Below, piece by piece: positions 1 to 8,547 of a stretch of DNA of 33,400 nucleotides. The translations under genes were made by a program, and so were the position numbers. The DNA is taken from positions 1 through 33,400 of the forward strand of contig NZ_AVHW01000061.1 in assembly GCF_000449425.2 (NCBI RefSeq). Direction: 5' to 3'. The notes beneath the pieces were generated by a model. That model did not search any database and was not told the DNA's origin. It saw only the letters and a program-made list of their open reading frames with translations. The DNA is from Clostridioides difficile CD160. Lineage in GTDB: Bacteria > Bacillota > Clostridia > Peptostreptococcales > Peptostreptococcaceae. How positions within the stretch are numbered: position 1 is the first letter of the stretch; every line of letters starts with the position of its first letter.

Positions 1-1
1 T

Positions 2-25
2 CATTTCTTGTAAAATGGATAGTTT
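2..25 (+). repeat. Left inverted repeat of the switch
   Basis: These 24 bases are the exact reverse complement of 241-264. Position 1 does not pair with 265, so the perfect match ends here, although an imperfect extension outside the window is possible. Confidence 0.9.
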
Positions 26-51
26 TGAAAAGAAAATAGTAAAATTATAAT
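23..51 (+). promoter_or_regulatory. Possible promoter inside the invertible element, facing pdcB
   Basis: TTTTGA (23-28) and TATAAT (46-51) are separated by 17 bp and point toward pdcB in the orientation seen here. The -35 hexamer overlaps the inner end of the left repeat while the -10 lies in the invertible part, so inversion would take the -10 away from pdcB. I found no equally good promoter on the opposite strand of the element. The -35 match is weak and the AT-rich background makes chance hits likely. Confidence 0.3.
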
Positions 52-240
52 ATAAAAATAAAATTTTTCGGATAATTTGAAGAAAAATAAGTACCTTTTA
101 TCAATAATCATATGCCAAAATAATCCAATTTATTTTCTATTATACCGATATGAAATGTATAAATCAATAGTTAAGACAACTAATATACTACATTCTATAA
201 TTATAGTAGCTGAAAATTTCACCAAATTTAAAATAAATAT

Positions 241-264
241 AAACTATCCATTTTACAAGAAATG
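241..264 (-). repeat. Right inverted repeat of the switch
   Basis: This is a 24-base perfect reverse complement of 2-25. It lies 73 bp before the pdcB start codon at 338, so inversion would exchange all sequence between the arms but leave the pdcB ribosome binding site (324-330) in place. Confidence 0.9.
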
Positions 265-337
265 GAAACTTTTGAGATATGCTTATTTATTAACAGTTTA
301 TAATAAAATAGAGGTGTTTTAATGGGAGGAAATTTTT

Positions 338-1879
338 ATGAGGAATTTACAAAAAAAATTAATGTTTTTTTTATTTATATGTATAATTTTACAAATTACA
401 CATACAATACCAGTTTATTCTTTAAATGAACTTTATAAAAATAACTCCCTAAATAACTTCGAATCTATTATGTTTAATAATCAATTTATTAGTGAATATT
501 CATTACAGATAATATGTACTATGACTATAATATGCATAATACTTATTTTCTATATAATATATGATAAATTAAATGTTAAAATTAAGCTACAAAAGATAGC
601 CTATACAGATAGTCTTACAGGAGCAAGTACTCTGGATAAGTTTGTCATTGATGCTAATAAAGTATTATGCAAAAATACTCAAGAGAAATATGCTCTACTA
701 TATATAGATATTGATAAATTTAAATATATAAATGACTTGTTTGGATATGAAGTTGGAAATGAAATTTTACGTAACTTAACTAAGATTATTAAAAATAATA
801 TATTTGAAGATGAGATATTTGCAAGAATATCTGCCGATAATTTTACTATAATCATGAAGTATGTAGAAGAAAAAGATATAACAAATAGATTAAATAATAT
901 ATTTGAAGAATTAGATTTGTTTAATAATAACCAAGAGGAAAAGTATAAACTAGTTTTAAGTTGTGGAATCTACTTTATACTTCCAGAAGACAAAGACATT
1001 AACTCAATAATAGACAGGGCTAATATACCTCATAAAATGGCAAAGGGAGGGCATAAAAGTTCTTATGCATTTTATGATAATAAGATTCATGACCAAGAAA
1101 TAAAAGAAAAAGAGATGGAAAATACAATGTTCTCAAGTTTAGAAAATAAAGAATTCATTGTACACTTGCAACCTAAGATAGAGCTTGATACAGGAGAAAT
1201 ACAAGGTTCAGAAGCACTTGTTCGATGGAAAAGCCCTGATAAAGGGTTAATACCTCCAAATGAATTTATACCATTTTTTGAAAAAAACGGTTTTGTAATA
1301 AACTTAGATTTATATGTACTTGAAGAAATCTGTATACAACTTAGAAAATGGATTAATGCAGGTATAAATCCAGTTACCATTTCAGTTAATGTTTCAAGAA
1401 TACATCTATATTGTAATAATTTTATAGAAACATATAAAAATATAATTGATAAATATGGAATACCAGCAAAGTATATAGAACTTGAACTTACAGAGAGTAT
1501 TATATTTGATAATTTTGATATTTTAATTGATATAATGAATAATTTAAAAGAAATAGGATTTTTAATATCTATGGATGATTTTGGTTCAGGATATTCATCA
1601 TTAAATATGCTAAAAGAAATTCCTATGGATATTTTAAAGCTTGACCAAAAATTTATTATGGAAACCTATAATAGTAATAGAAGTAAGATAATTGTTACTA
1701 AAGTTATAGAAATGGCGAAAGAATTGGGAATGAAAGTAGTATCAGAAGGGGTTGAAACAGAAGAACAGTTTGAACTTTTAAAAGAAGTAAAGTGTGATAT
1801 GGCACAGGGATATTTATTTGGAAAGCCAATGCCAATTGAAGAATTTGAAAAGCTGATTATGTATAGCTCAATAAAATAG
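338..1879 (+). CDS. pdcB: Membrane c-di-GMP phosphodiesterase, degenerate GGDEF plus EAL
   Basis: A 513-residue protein that hydrolyses the second messenger c-di-GMP. Two hydrophobic stretches (about 8-26 and 55-75) suggest an N-terminal membrane anchor with a short extracytoplasmic loop. A GGDEF domain follows (about 88-250), but its signature is SADNF (165-169) instead of GGDEF, so diguanylate cyclase activity is unlikely. The EAL domain (about 265-510) keeps the catalytic set: EAL 292-294, NVS at 351-353, TES at 386-388, the DDFGSGYSS loop from 413, K434, E470 and the GVET motif at 471-474. It is therefore a probable active phosphodiesterase. The start at 338 has a strong GGGAGGA site (324-330). 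The invertible element upstream probably makes expression bimodal. In C. difficile this would shift the balance between motility/toxin and biofilm programmes. The symbol is from recalled position and architecture. Confidence 0.9.
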   Translation: MRNLQKKLMFFLFICIILQITHTIPVYSLNELYKNNSLNNFESIMFNNQFISEYSLQIICTMTIICIILIFYIIYDKLNVKIKLQKIAYTDSLTGASTLDKFVIDANKVLCKNTQEKYALLYIDIDKFKYINDLFGYEVGNEILRNLTKIIKNNIFEDEIFARISADNFTIIMKYVEEKDITNRLNNIFEELDLFNNNQEEKYKLVLSCGIYFILPEDKDINSIIDRANIPHKMAKGGHKSSYAFYDNKIHDQEIKEKEMENTMFSSLENKEFIVHLQPKIELDTGEIQGSEALVRWKSPDKGLIPPNEFIPFFEKNGFVINLDLYVLEEICIQLRKWINAGINPVTISVNVSRIHLYCNNFIETYKNIIDKYGIPAKYIELELTESIIFDNFDILIDIMNNLKEIGFLISMDDFGSGYSSLNMLKEIPMDILKLDQKFIMETYNSNRSKIIVTKVIEMAKELGMKVVSEGVETEEQFELLKEVKCDMAQGYLFGKPMPIEEFEKLIMYSSIK

Positions 1880-1920
1880 TAATTAATTTATATTATAAAA
1901 AATTTAATAAATTATGTTAA

Positions 1921-1951
1921 AAATGAACTCTAATATAGAGTTCATTTTTTT
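1921..1951 (+). terminator. Intrinsic terminator after pdcB
   Basis: A 12-bp perfect stem (AAATGAACTCTA pairing with its complement) around an ATA loop runs directly into a T tract at 1945-1951. It lies about 40 bp after the pdcB stop codon. Confidence 0.9.
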
Positions 1952-2071
1952 GTCAGCTTTTTTATATATACACAGACTCATTTTATTAAAAAGATATTTT
2001 AGCTGTCTTTATAAATTCATATATAGAACTACAATATACATAAATATTTTCATGATTTTATTAAAAATTAG

Positions 2072-2100
2072 TTGACATATAAATTGTATTATTATATTAT
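2072..2100 (+). promoter_or_regulatory. SigA-type promoter of the GntR-ABC operon
   Basis: TTGACA (2072-2077), a 17-bp spacer and TATTAT (2095-2100) form a near-consensus vegetative promoter. The -10 box lies inside the dyad at 2089-2132, so a protein bound there would block transcription. Confidence 0.8.
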
Positions 2101-2132
2101 TGTATTAAGATATTAGTACAATAATATAATAA
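2089..2132. promoter_or_regulatory. Long dyad, probable operator of the GntR repressor
   Basis: Arms 2089-2108 and 2113-2132 match at 19 of 20 positions around a 4-bp centre (GATA); the only mismatch is 2105/2116. The dyad covers the -10 box and touches the ribosome binding site. GntR regulators bind as dimers to such dyads, and YtrA-type genes usually repress their own operon, so autoregulation is the natural reading. Transcripts starting inside it would retain only part of the hairpin. Confidence 0.65.
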
Positions 2133-2144
2133 GGAGGTATGAAT

Positions 2145-2513
2145 ATGGAATGGGAACTTGATAATAACAAACCTATATATATACAATTAGTAGAACATTT
2201 AAAATTGAAAATAATTTCAGGTGAGATTGTGATAGGCTCTAAACTAGAAACGGTAAGAGCACTCGCAGAAGATGCTGGAGTAAATCCAAACACAATGCAA
2301 AAAGCTCTAACAGAACTTGAAAGACAAGGTTTAGTTTACAGTCAGAGAACTAAAGGAAGATTTGTAACCGATGATAAGGAAAAAATAAAAGCTATGAAAG
2401 AGGAAATAGCTAATGTTGAGATAAATACATTAAAAGATACTTTAGAAAAGCTTGGGTATGATAAAGATGAAATGCTAAAACTTATTACAGAAAATCTGAA
2501 AGGGGAATTATAA
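2145..2513 (+). CDS. GntR-family (YtrA-like) transcriptional regulator
   Basis: A 122-residue regulator with an N-terminal winged helix-turn-helix (about 6-75, including the GntR pattern AEDAGVNPNTMQKALTELE) and only a short helical C-terminal tail. This size is typical of the YtrA subfamily, which has no large ligand-binding domain and usually controls a neighbouring ABC exporter. I place the start at 2145 and not at the in-frame ATG at 2139, because the AAGGAGG site (2131-2137) abuts 2139 but is well spaced from 2145. One base separates the stop codon from the ATPase start, so the two are cotranscribed. It probably represses its own operon through the dyad at 2089-2132. The inducing signal cannot be read from the sequence; cell envelope antibiotics are common for relatives. 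Confidence 0.88.
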   Translation: MEWELDNNKPIYIQLVEHLKLKIISGEIVIGSKLETVRALAEDAGVNPNTMQKALTELERQGLVYSQRTKGRFVTDDKEKIKAMKEEIANVEINTLKDTLEKLGYDKDEMLKLITENLKGEL

Positions 2514-2514
2514 A

Positions 2515-3240
2515 ATGGATAAAAATATAAATAATATTTCTCAAGATGGAATAGTTGAATTTAAAAGTGTAAATAAAAGTTATGGAACTAAGAATGTTTT
2601 GAAAAATATTCAACTGAATATACCAAAGGGAAAAATAGTTGGTTTGTTAGGTCCTAATGGAAGTGGTAAAAGTACAATGATTAAGTTAATGAATGGATTA
2701 TTACAGCCTGATAATGGCGAAATTGTAGTAAATGGAATGAAACCATCCATAGAAACTAAGAAAATAGTATCGTATTTGCCAGAAAGAACATATTTAAATG
2801 ACTGGATGAAGGTATCGGATTTACTAAAATTTTTCTATGATTTTTATAGTGATTTCGATGTTAGAAGAGCAAATGAAATGATTAAAAGTTTAGATATTGA
2901 TGTAAATGAAAAGTTAAAAACAATGTCTAAAGGAACTAAAGAAAAAGTTCAACTTATCTTAGTTATGTCAAGAAAAGCAAGTATATATATACTGGATGAA
3001 CCTATTGGAGGTGTCGACCCAGCTGCAAGGTCATATATACTTAAGACTATATTAAAAAATTATTCTGAAGATAGTACTTTATTGATTGCTACTCACTTAA
3101 TAAGTGAAATAGAGAATATATGTGATGAAGTAATATTCATATCTAAAGGAGAAATAGTATTACAGGGAGATGTTGAAACAATAAGAGAAGAAAAAGGAAA
3201 ATCTATAGATGCATTATTTAGGGAGGAATTCAAATGTTAG
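2515..3240 (+). CDS. ABC transporter ATP-binding protein
   Basis: A 241-residue nucleotide-binding subunit that would power the membrane protein encoded next. Walker A is GPNGSGKST (46-54), Walker B is IYILDEP (157-163) and the switch histidine is H194. The signature motif is MSKGTK (137-142) in place of LSGGQ, a variant seen in YtrB/EcsA-like ATPases. The Q-loop region reads YLPERT, also as in that group. AGGGG at 2501-2505 serves as ribosome binding site. The gene overlaps the permease gene by 7 bp, indicating translational coupling and a one-to-one complex. The substrate is unknown; export of a lipid, peptide or envelope-active compound is the family expectation. Confidence 0.9.
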   Translation: MDKNINNISQDGIVEFKSVNKSYGTKNVLKNIQLNIPKGKIVGLLGPNGSGKSTMIKLMNGLLQPDNGEIVVNGMKPSIETKKIVSYLPERTYLNDWMKVSDLLKFFYDFYSDFDVRRANEMIKSLDIDVNEKLKTMSKGTKEKVQLILVMSRKASIYILDEPIGGVDPAARSYILKTILKNYSEDSTLLIATHLISEIENICDEVIFISKGEIVLQGDVETIREEKGKSIDALFREEFKC

Positions 3241-3998
3241 GTAAATTATTAAAATATGAGTTAAAAGCAAGTGGAAGAACCTTCATACCATTATATATAG
3301 CTATATTGGTAGTAGCTGTATTCAATGGAATATTTATAAATACAGATATATTTCAAATACAAGGAATAGGAATATTGATATTGATGAGTCTTTTCATGGC
3401 ATTAGGTGTTTTAACTATTGTAGTTACAATTCAAAGATTTAGAAAAAATCTTTTAGGTGATGAGGGATATTTAATGTTTACTCTTCCTGTTAGTACCAGT
3501 TCACTTATATTATCTAAATGTATAACAGCACTTATATATGCTGTACTTAGTTTTATAGTTTCAATGCTTACATTTGGAATGCTTATGCTTTTTAGTGCTT
3601 CTGGAATACACTTACCTGAATTTTTAGATTTTTTCAATACTGTTTTTACTAGGGGTTCTGAATACTTTTTAGATGTTGTATTATTTTCAGTAACAATGCT
3701 TATTTCGTATTCATCATTTATTTTGTTATTATATACATCAATTTCAATGGGACAATTGCCAAAATTTAATAAACATAGAAATTTAGTAGCATTTGTTTCT
3801 TTTATAGCTATAAATATAGTAATATCAAGTGTTGGAAATGCTATAGAAAGAATTTTGCCACATAAAGATACAAATATGATATACCATTTTTATCAAAGTC
3901 CTCATTTTGCACTCGCAATACTTGGTAGTATTGCAGTTGTAGTAATATTATTTTTCGCTACAAAATATATATTAGATAAAAAATTAAATTTAGAATAG
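3234..3998 (+). CDS. ABC-2 type permease
   Basis: A 254-residue integral membrane protein with about six hydrophobic spans (near 17-34, 42-65, 95-123, 143-170, 180-200 and 223-243). This is the layout of ABC-2 permeases paired with YtrB-like ATPases. It starts inside the last codons of the ATPase gene and uses the GGGAGG site at 3221-3226. It is the last gene of the GntR-ATPase-permease operon, followed by a clear terminator. The sequence gives no substrate; the transporter probably acts in response to envelope stress, by analogy with YtrA-controlled systems. Confidence 0.82.
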   Translation: MLGKLLKYELKASGRTFIPLYIAILVVAVFNGIFINTDIFQIQGIGILILMSLFMALGVLTIVVTIQRFRKNLLGDEGYLMFTLPVSTSSLILSKCITALIYAVLSFIVSMLTFGMLMLFSASGIHLPEFLDFFNTVFTRGSEYFLDVVLFSVTMLISYSSFILLLYTSISMGQLPKFNKHRNLVAFVSFIAINIVISSVGNAIERILPHKDTNMIYHFYQSPHFALAILGSIAVVVILFFATKYILDKKLNLE

Positions 3999-4012
3999 AT
4001 ATTTTTATAGAG

Positions 4013-4050
4013 AGCCATCTTTTGAGTAATGTTCAAAGATGGCTTTTTCT
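4013..4050 (+). terminator. Intrinsic terminator of the GntR-ABC operon
   Basis: AGCCATCTTT (4013-4022) pairs with AAAGATGGCT (4035-4044), followed by TTTTCT. It lies 15 bp after the permease stop codon. Confidence 0.88.
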
Positions 4051-4246
4051 ATTTAAGGAGTTAATTTATATATATAACGGGAATGAAACTTTATTTCTAG
4101 TTAAATATGTATATATGTAGTATAATGAGACTATATGTTAAAATTTGTAATAAATAGATGTATACTTGATAGAATCGCTTAGAAAGCATGAATTTCATAG
4201 AGTATATCAAGAAAATTTAAAGCTATGTAGATTTGAGGGAGAAAAT

Positions 4247-5497
4247 ATGAAAAGTTATACAAAGGCTAAATGGAGTGTTTGGGGCATAATTACATTTTCA
4301 TTCATTTTAGTCTTATTTTTAAGGATGTCAACTGCTGTTGTTTCAGACAACTTATCAAATGAGTTAGGTTTTAATTCTATACAAATTTCAAATATAGCAT
4401 CTTTTTGCCTCTATGCATATGCATTTATGCAAATACCAGCAGGAATCTTAATCGATAAATATGGAGCAAGAAAAATTAGTAGTCTTGGAATAATAATGGC
4501 AAGTTTAGGTTCTATTTTATTTGGATTGATTCAAAGTATAGAGTTAGCATATATTTCTCGTATAGCTGTAGGTGCAGGGACATCAGTAATATTGCTTTGT
4601 ATTTTGAAAATTCAGGGTAGATGGTTTAATAAATCAGAATTTGCTTCTGCAACAGCTAAATTTTCATTTGTAGGGAATTTAGGGGGAGTTCTTGCTACTT
4701 TTCCACTTGTGTTTCTATCTGAATTTGTTGGGTGGAGAAATTCATTTTTATTGATAGGCATAATTGGTGTTGTAATAGGATGTTTTATGTATATTATTGT
4801 TAGAGATACACCAAAAGAATATGGATTCAATATAGATATCGAATCTCATGAAGAATCAGAGAAGATTAGTATTGTTGATGGAATTAAGTCTGTTATAAAG
4901 AATAAATCAACATGGTATAATTCAATGATAATGTTCTCCTTTGTAGGTCTGACAAGTGCATTTACAAGTCTATGGGGAGTAAAATACATAATGGATGTTT
5001 ATGGAGTTAGTAAGAGTTTTTCTGCATTTATAGTATCATTTTTTACATATGGATTTATATTTGGTTCAATAATTATGGATTTTGTATTTGCCAAAATAAA
5101 ATCCAGTAAATTTAATATAATAAAATATGGAGCAATAATAGATTTGTTTATATGGATTGTAATTGTAGTTGTATACAAAGTAAAACCACCAATAATGGTT
5201 TTGCCAGTAGCATTTTTTATTATGGGATGTATAGTTATGTCTCATCTACAAGTTTTTAATGATGCTAAGTATAAAAATAAAGAAATTTATTCTGGATTGG
5301 CAACTAGTGTTATCAATACTTTTGAATTTATAGGTAGTGGAATCATTAATTTAATTATAGCTGTATCTTTGCAAGCAAATTCATATAATGTAGTTGATGG
5401 ATACAAAAGAGGATTTATGATATTTATAGTACTCAGTATTATAACTATAACAGCATCTCATATAGGCGTAAAAAACGATAATTTTAATGCTAAATAA
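4247..5497 (+). CDS. Major facilitator superfamily transporter
   Basis: A 416-residue polytopic membrane protein with about twelve hydrophobic segments and a central cytoplasmic loop (near 195-215), the standard MFS layout. The loop between helices 2 and 3 carries the MFS motif A as GILIDKYGARK. It probably moves a small organic solute by proton-coupled symport or antiport; the substrate cannot be inferred. I start at 4247, where GAGGGA (4235-4240) is correctly spaced. A longer in-frame reading from a TTG at 4166 adds 27 residues with no ribosome binding site and no membrane character. A TATAAT at 4121-4126 may be the -10 of its promoter, but no good -35 accompanies it. It stands alone between terminated operons. 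Confidence 0.85.
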   Translation: MKSYTKAKWSVWGIITFSFILVLFLRMSTAVVSDNLSNELGFNSIQISNIASFCLYAYAFMQIPAGILIDKYGARKISSLGIIMASLGSILFGLIQSIELAYISRIAVGAGTSVILLCILKIQGRWFNKSEFASATAKFSFVGNLGGVLATFPLVFLSEFVGWRNSFLLIGIIGVVIGCFMYIIVRDTPKEYGFNIDIESHEESEKISIVDGIKSVIKNKSTWYNSMIMFSFVGLTSAFTSLWGVKYIMDVYGVSKSFSAFIVSFFTYGFIFGSIIMDFVFAKIKSSKFNIIKYGAIIDLFIWIVIVVVYKVKPPIMVLPVAFFIMGCIVMSHLQVFNDAKYKNKEIYSGLATSVINTFEFIGSGIINLIIAVSLQANSYNVVDGYKRGFMIFIVLSIITITASHIGVKNDNFNAK

Positions 5498-5684
5498 CAT
5501 TTTATTAGTAGTTTGATTTAGTACAATACTTTGTGGATGACAAAGGGTTTATATTTATACTGGAGGTATAATTGGAATATAAATCTTGTTTACTATGTCG
5601 AAATGATATTGTATTATATTAAATAGAAAATAAGAACTTTAAACTATAATATTGGTTCTAAAAATATAAGGTAAGGAGTTTTTT

Positions 5685-6569
5685 ATGGATAAGACAAAAA
5701 TAGATGATATAAGCAAGTTGGATTTAAATAATCTAGATATTAATAAAATAGATATGGGAGGTATAATGGAAAGCCTTTTAGAATGGGCAACTACAAGTGG
5801 AGTAAAACTTATAATAGGTATACTTATACTATCCATTGGATTCAAAATAATAAAGAAATTTGTAAACCATGTCATGTTATTACTTGGTAAAAGAGACCTT
5901 GATTTAACTTTAAGAAGGTTTTTGAAATCTCTTCTTTTGAGTGTACTTAAAGTTGCTGTCATAATCATTGTTTTAGAATATTGGGGAATGAGTTTATCTA
6001 GTTTTGCTGCTGTGATAGCATCAGCAGGGGTAGCAATTGGTTTAGCATTACAAGGTAGTTTATCAAATTTTGCTGGAGGATTTATCATACTTTTGATTAG
6101 ACCTTTTAAAGTAGGAGATTACATAGAAGCAGCAGGTCATGGAGGAACGGTCGAGCAAATAGGTCTTTTTTATACACAATTGGTTACTCCAGATAATAAA
6201 CAGATACTTATACCTAATGGTTCTGTATCAAATGACAGTCTAATAAACTATTCAGCAAAGAATACTAGACGAGTTGATTTAATATTTAGTGTAGGATATG
6301 AAGATGATATATTACATGTAAGAAAAGTATTGAAAGAGATTGTGAATAAGCATAAATTAATAATAAATGAACCAGAACCATTTATAGGAATAGTGGAACA
6401 TGGAGATAATGCCATTAAATTTGCAGTTAGAGTTTGGTGTAATACAGAAGATTACTGGGCGATTTATCTTGATTTATTAGAAGCTGTTAAAGTTAGATTT
6501 GATGAAGAAGGAATTACAATTCCTTATCCTAAAATGGATTTAACACTAAAAGAATTAAATAGAATTTAA
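5685..6569 (+). CDS. Small-conductance mechanosensitive channel (MscS family)
   Basis: A 294-residue channel that would open under membrane tension and release solutes in hypo-osmotic shock. Three membrane spans are visible (about 38-57, 81-101, 106-138). The third carries the MscS pore signature, rich in Gly and Ala, from VAIGLALQGSLSNFAGG (116-132) to LLIRPFKVGDYIE (136-148). The beta domain (about 139-190) and the alpha/beta cytoplasmic vestibule follow. The length fits the compact MscS type. The first 30 residues are acidic with a recurring L/I-D pattern of unknown role. AAGGAG at 5671-5676 is the ribosome binding site. The gene is monocistronic, with a terminator behind it. Confidence 0.93.
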   Translation: MDKTKIDDISKLDLNNLDINKIDMGGIMESLLEWATTSGVKLIIGILILSIGFKIIKKFVNHVMLLLGKRDLDLTLRRFLKSLLLSVLKVAVIIIVLEYWGMSLSSFAAVIASAGVAIGLALQGSLSNFAGGFIILLIRPFKVGDYIEAAGHGGTVEQIGLFYTQLVTPDNKQILIPNGSVSNDSLINYSAKNTRRVDLIFSVGYEDDILHVRKVLKEIVNKHKLIINEPEPFIGIVEHGDNAIKFAVRVWCNTEDYWAIYLDLLEAVKVRFDEEGITIPYPKMDLTLKELNRI

Positions 6570-6582
6570 TACTATAATGTCA

Positions 6583-6616
6583 AAGCACCCTTTAGATTCA
6601 ATCTTTGGGTGCTTAT
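6583..6616 (+). terminator. Terminator after the MscS gene
   Basis: AAGCACCC (6583-6590) pairs with GGGTGCTT (6607-6614), with further AGAT/ATCT pairing inside. The downstream T tract is short, so termination may be moderate. Confidence 0.75.
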
Positions 6617-6953
6617 TTAGAATTTTTTACTTATTATAAATTAAGTATTTTCATATTGCTTACAAGATATATATGTATAGAGTATCTATTCAATAAAGTA
6701 GTATATAATTTTTCATTTGTTTTTCTTATAAAGGATAATTTAATACCCATAAGAATAGCATTTTTTTATTTAAAATAATTACCTAACTGCATTTCATATT
6801 ACATATAGGAGTTTTTACTTTAAATTAAAATGATATTTTATTTTTAAATGATTCAATGTCATTAAATGGCTAGAAATAATCTTTGTTTTCGACAACATAT
6901 AATATATTGCTGTTATATAATTTAATTATAAAGATATTATAAGGGGGGATATT
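6617..6953. other. AT-rich intergenic stretch before the cell wall protein gene
   Basis: No reading frame with a ribosome binding site and no RNA gene is recognisable. Close to the next gene, TATAAT occurs at 6898-6903 and again at 6916-6921, but neither has a good -35 box at standard spacing. A strong AAGGGGGG site (6941-6948) precedes the ATG at 6954. The long leader could hold regulation that I cannot identify. Confidence 0.5.
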
Positions 6954-8399
6954 ATGAAATCAAGGAAGTTATTATTACTAGGATTGGCTATGTCAATGTT
7001 TATTGCTGGCTCTCCTGTATCTGCAAATGCACTTGATAAAATTGATAAATTTCAAGGGGAAGATAAATATGAAACTGCTGGGCTTATTGCAGATAAACAA
7101 AATTATACTACTGTAATACTTGTAAATACAGATAGTACTATGGCTGATGGTCTAAGTGCGAGTGGGCTTGCAGGAGCTACAAATTCACCAATTCTTTTAA
7201 CTAAAAAGAATAATATACCAAGTGCAACTCTAAAAAGAGTGGAAAAAGCCAATAAAGTGTACATAATAGGTGGAGAAAGCTCTATTGACAAAAAGACTGA
7301 AAAAGTTTTAAAAGATAAGAATATAGAAGTTAAGAGGCTTCAAGGTAGCGATAGAATTAAGACAAGTTATAATGTAGCTAAAGAAATAGGTGCTATTAAT
7401 AAAGTTAGTAAAGTTATATTAACCAATGCTTTTAAAGGTGAAGCTGATGCTATGAGTATTGCATCTGTAGCTGTTAGAGATAAATCACCTATAGTATTAA
7501 CTGATGGTAAAAGTATACCATTTAATACTACTGGAATAGAAAGTTATGTAATAGGTGGAACTTCATCAATGAGTGATAGTTTAGTAAAAGATACTAATTC
7601 AACTAGATTAGGTGGAGTAGATAGATATGATACTAATAGGAAAATAATAAATAAGTTCTATAGTGGAGCAAAGGAGTTTTATGTAGCTAGCGGAACAGAT
7701 TTAGCATATGCACTTATTGGCTCTACAATAGCCCAAAATACTCCAATAGTTCTAGTTGATGATAATAGCAATAAGGCTGTATTAAAAAGTGCAACTAAAT
7801 TAACAGTAATAGGAAATCTAAGTGATATTGTGTTACAGCAGTGTTTAAATGTAACAAAAAATATAGGAAATTCAGATACTGGAAGACAATATACAGTAGA
7901 GGATGCTGCTAATATAGTGAAAAAGTTCCTAGGTGTTGATAAACTTTATTATAATGAAAATTATCCAGAAGATGAAGACTTAATATTTTTATCAGATACT
8001 AACTTTGAATATTCAGGAAAAAATTTCTACGTATTTGGTTATGTAGTAGAAAATTCTGAAAGTGATATTAGATACTGTGTAGAGAAAAACGATATGAGCA
8101 AAATATATACATACAATACTAGTGGTGTTATGGAAGTTTGTAATCCAGCTGATTATGAAAATAGAAAAATGATTACAGAAGAAAAAGCAAAAGAATTAGC
8201 ATTAGCAGAATGTGCTAGAAAAAATAAGGTTAGTGTCAATCTATTAAGTGTAAATATTGCTTATATTGATGATATTAATGATATAAAAGTATATGCTGTA
8301 AGAATAGATTCAAAAACACAATCAAAACAGACTTATGGATGGTATTTCATAGATGTTTATAGTGGACATGCTTATAAAGATATTTGGAATAACATTTAA
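6954..8399 (+). CDS. Cell wall-binding protein with three CWB2 repeats and a PepSY-like C-terminus
   Basis: A 481-residue exported S-layer-associated protein. A signal peptide (1-26, positive start, hydrophobic core, SANA cleavage region) is followed by three tandem CWB2 (PF04122) repeats at about 33-125, 128-215 and 219-302. These show the recurring features of that module: a GxDRY/GEDKY-type start (35-39, 131-134, 221-225), VILxN-like strands and a VIGG-type strand (103-107, 198-202). Three CWB2 modules form the trimer that binds anionic polymer PSII in the C. difficile cell wall. The remaining 170 residues are the variable effector part. Their last 75 (from ITEEKAKELALAEC near 404) resemble a PepSY domain. 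The next gene also encodes PepSY domains. I cannot name which Cwp this is. Confidence 0.88.
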   Translation: MKSRKLLLLGLAMSMFIAGSPVSANALDKIDKFQGEDKYETAGLIADKQNYTTVILVNTDSTMADGLSASGLAGATNSPILLTKKNNIPSATLKRVEKANKVYIIGGESSIDKKTEKVLKDKNIEVKRLQGSDRIKTSYNVAKEIGAINKVSKVILTNAFKGEADAMSIASVAVRDKSPIVLTDGKSIPFNTTGIESYVIGGTSSMSDSLVKDTNSTRLGGVDRYDTNRKIINKFYSGAKEFYVASGTDLAYALIGSTIAQNTPIVLVDDNSNKAVLKSATKLTVIGNLSDIVLQQCLNVTKNIGNSDTGRQYTVEDAANIVKKFLGVDKLYYNENYPEDEDLIFLSDTNFEYSGKNFYVFGYVVENSESDIRYCVEKNDMSKIYTYNTSGVMEVCNPADYENRKMITEEKAKELALAECARKNKVSVNLLSVNIAYIDDINDIKVYAVRIDSKTQSKQTYGWYFIDVYSGHAYKDIWNNI

Positions 8400-8515
8400 G
8401 AAAGTATTTTTGAAAATAATTACAAATATTTTCAAACCTCTTCCTTCTGTAAAAGATAATAAAGCAATAATTAAAAGTATTAATAGAATTAATGAATAAT
8501 TTTATAATTACAATT

Positions 8516-8547
8516 AAGCATTCTTATACTGGGGAATGCTTTTTTTA
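8516..8547 (+). terminator. Terminator after the cell wall protein gene
   Basis: AAGCATTC (8516-8523) pairs with GAATGCTT (8534-8541), followed by a T tract to 8547. It lies about 115 bp after the stop codon. Confidence 0.85.

Larger units (their letters stand above)
2..264. other. Predicted invertible DNA element (phase-variation switch) upstream of pdcB
   Basis: The segment is bounded by a 24-bp perfect inverted repeat (2-25 and 241-264) enclosing 215 bp. It sits 73 bp upstream of the start codon of a c-di-GMP phosphodiesterase. This is the architecture of the RecV-type site-specific recombination switches of C. difficile, and I recall the switch upstream of the pdcB (CD1616) gene as one of the described ones. 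The enclosed DNA holds no convincing gene. A possible reading frame at 77-322 runs through the right repeat, lacks a ribosome binding site and resembles no family. The left repeat begins at the window edge and may extend beyond it. Confidence 0.85.

Noticed and set aside
77-322. 81-residue reading frame in the invertible element
   Set aside because: No ribosome binding site, AT-driven composition, it crosses the recombination repeat, and no family is recognisable.
4166-4246. N-terminal extension of the MFS transporter from a TTG
   Set aside because: No ribosome binding site for the TTG, and the added 27 residues are charged and unlike an MFS start; ATG 4247 has GAGGGA upstream.
5529-5545. 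Hairpin CTTTGT-GGATG-ACAAAG after the MFS gene
   Set aside because: Only 6 bp of stem and no T tract, so not called as a terminator.
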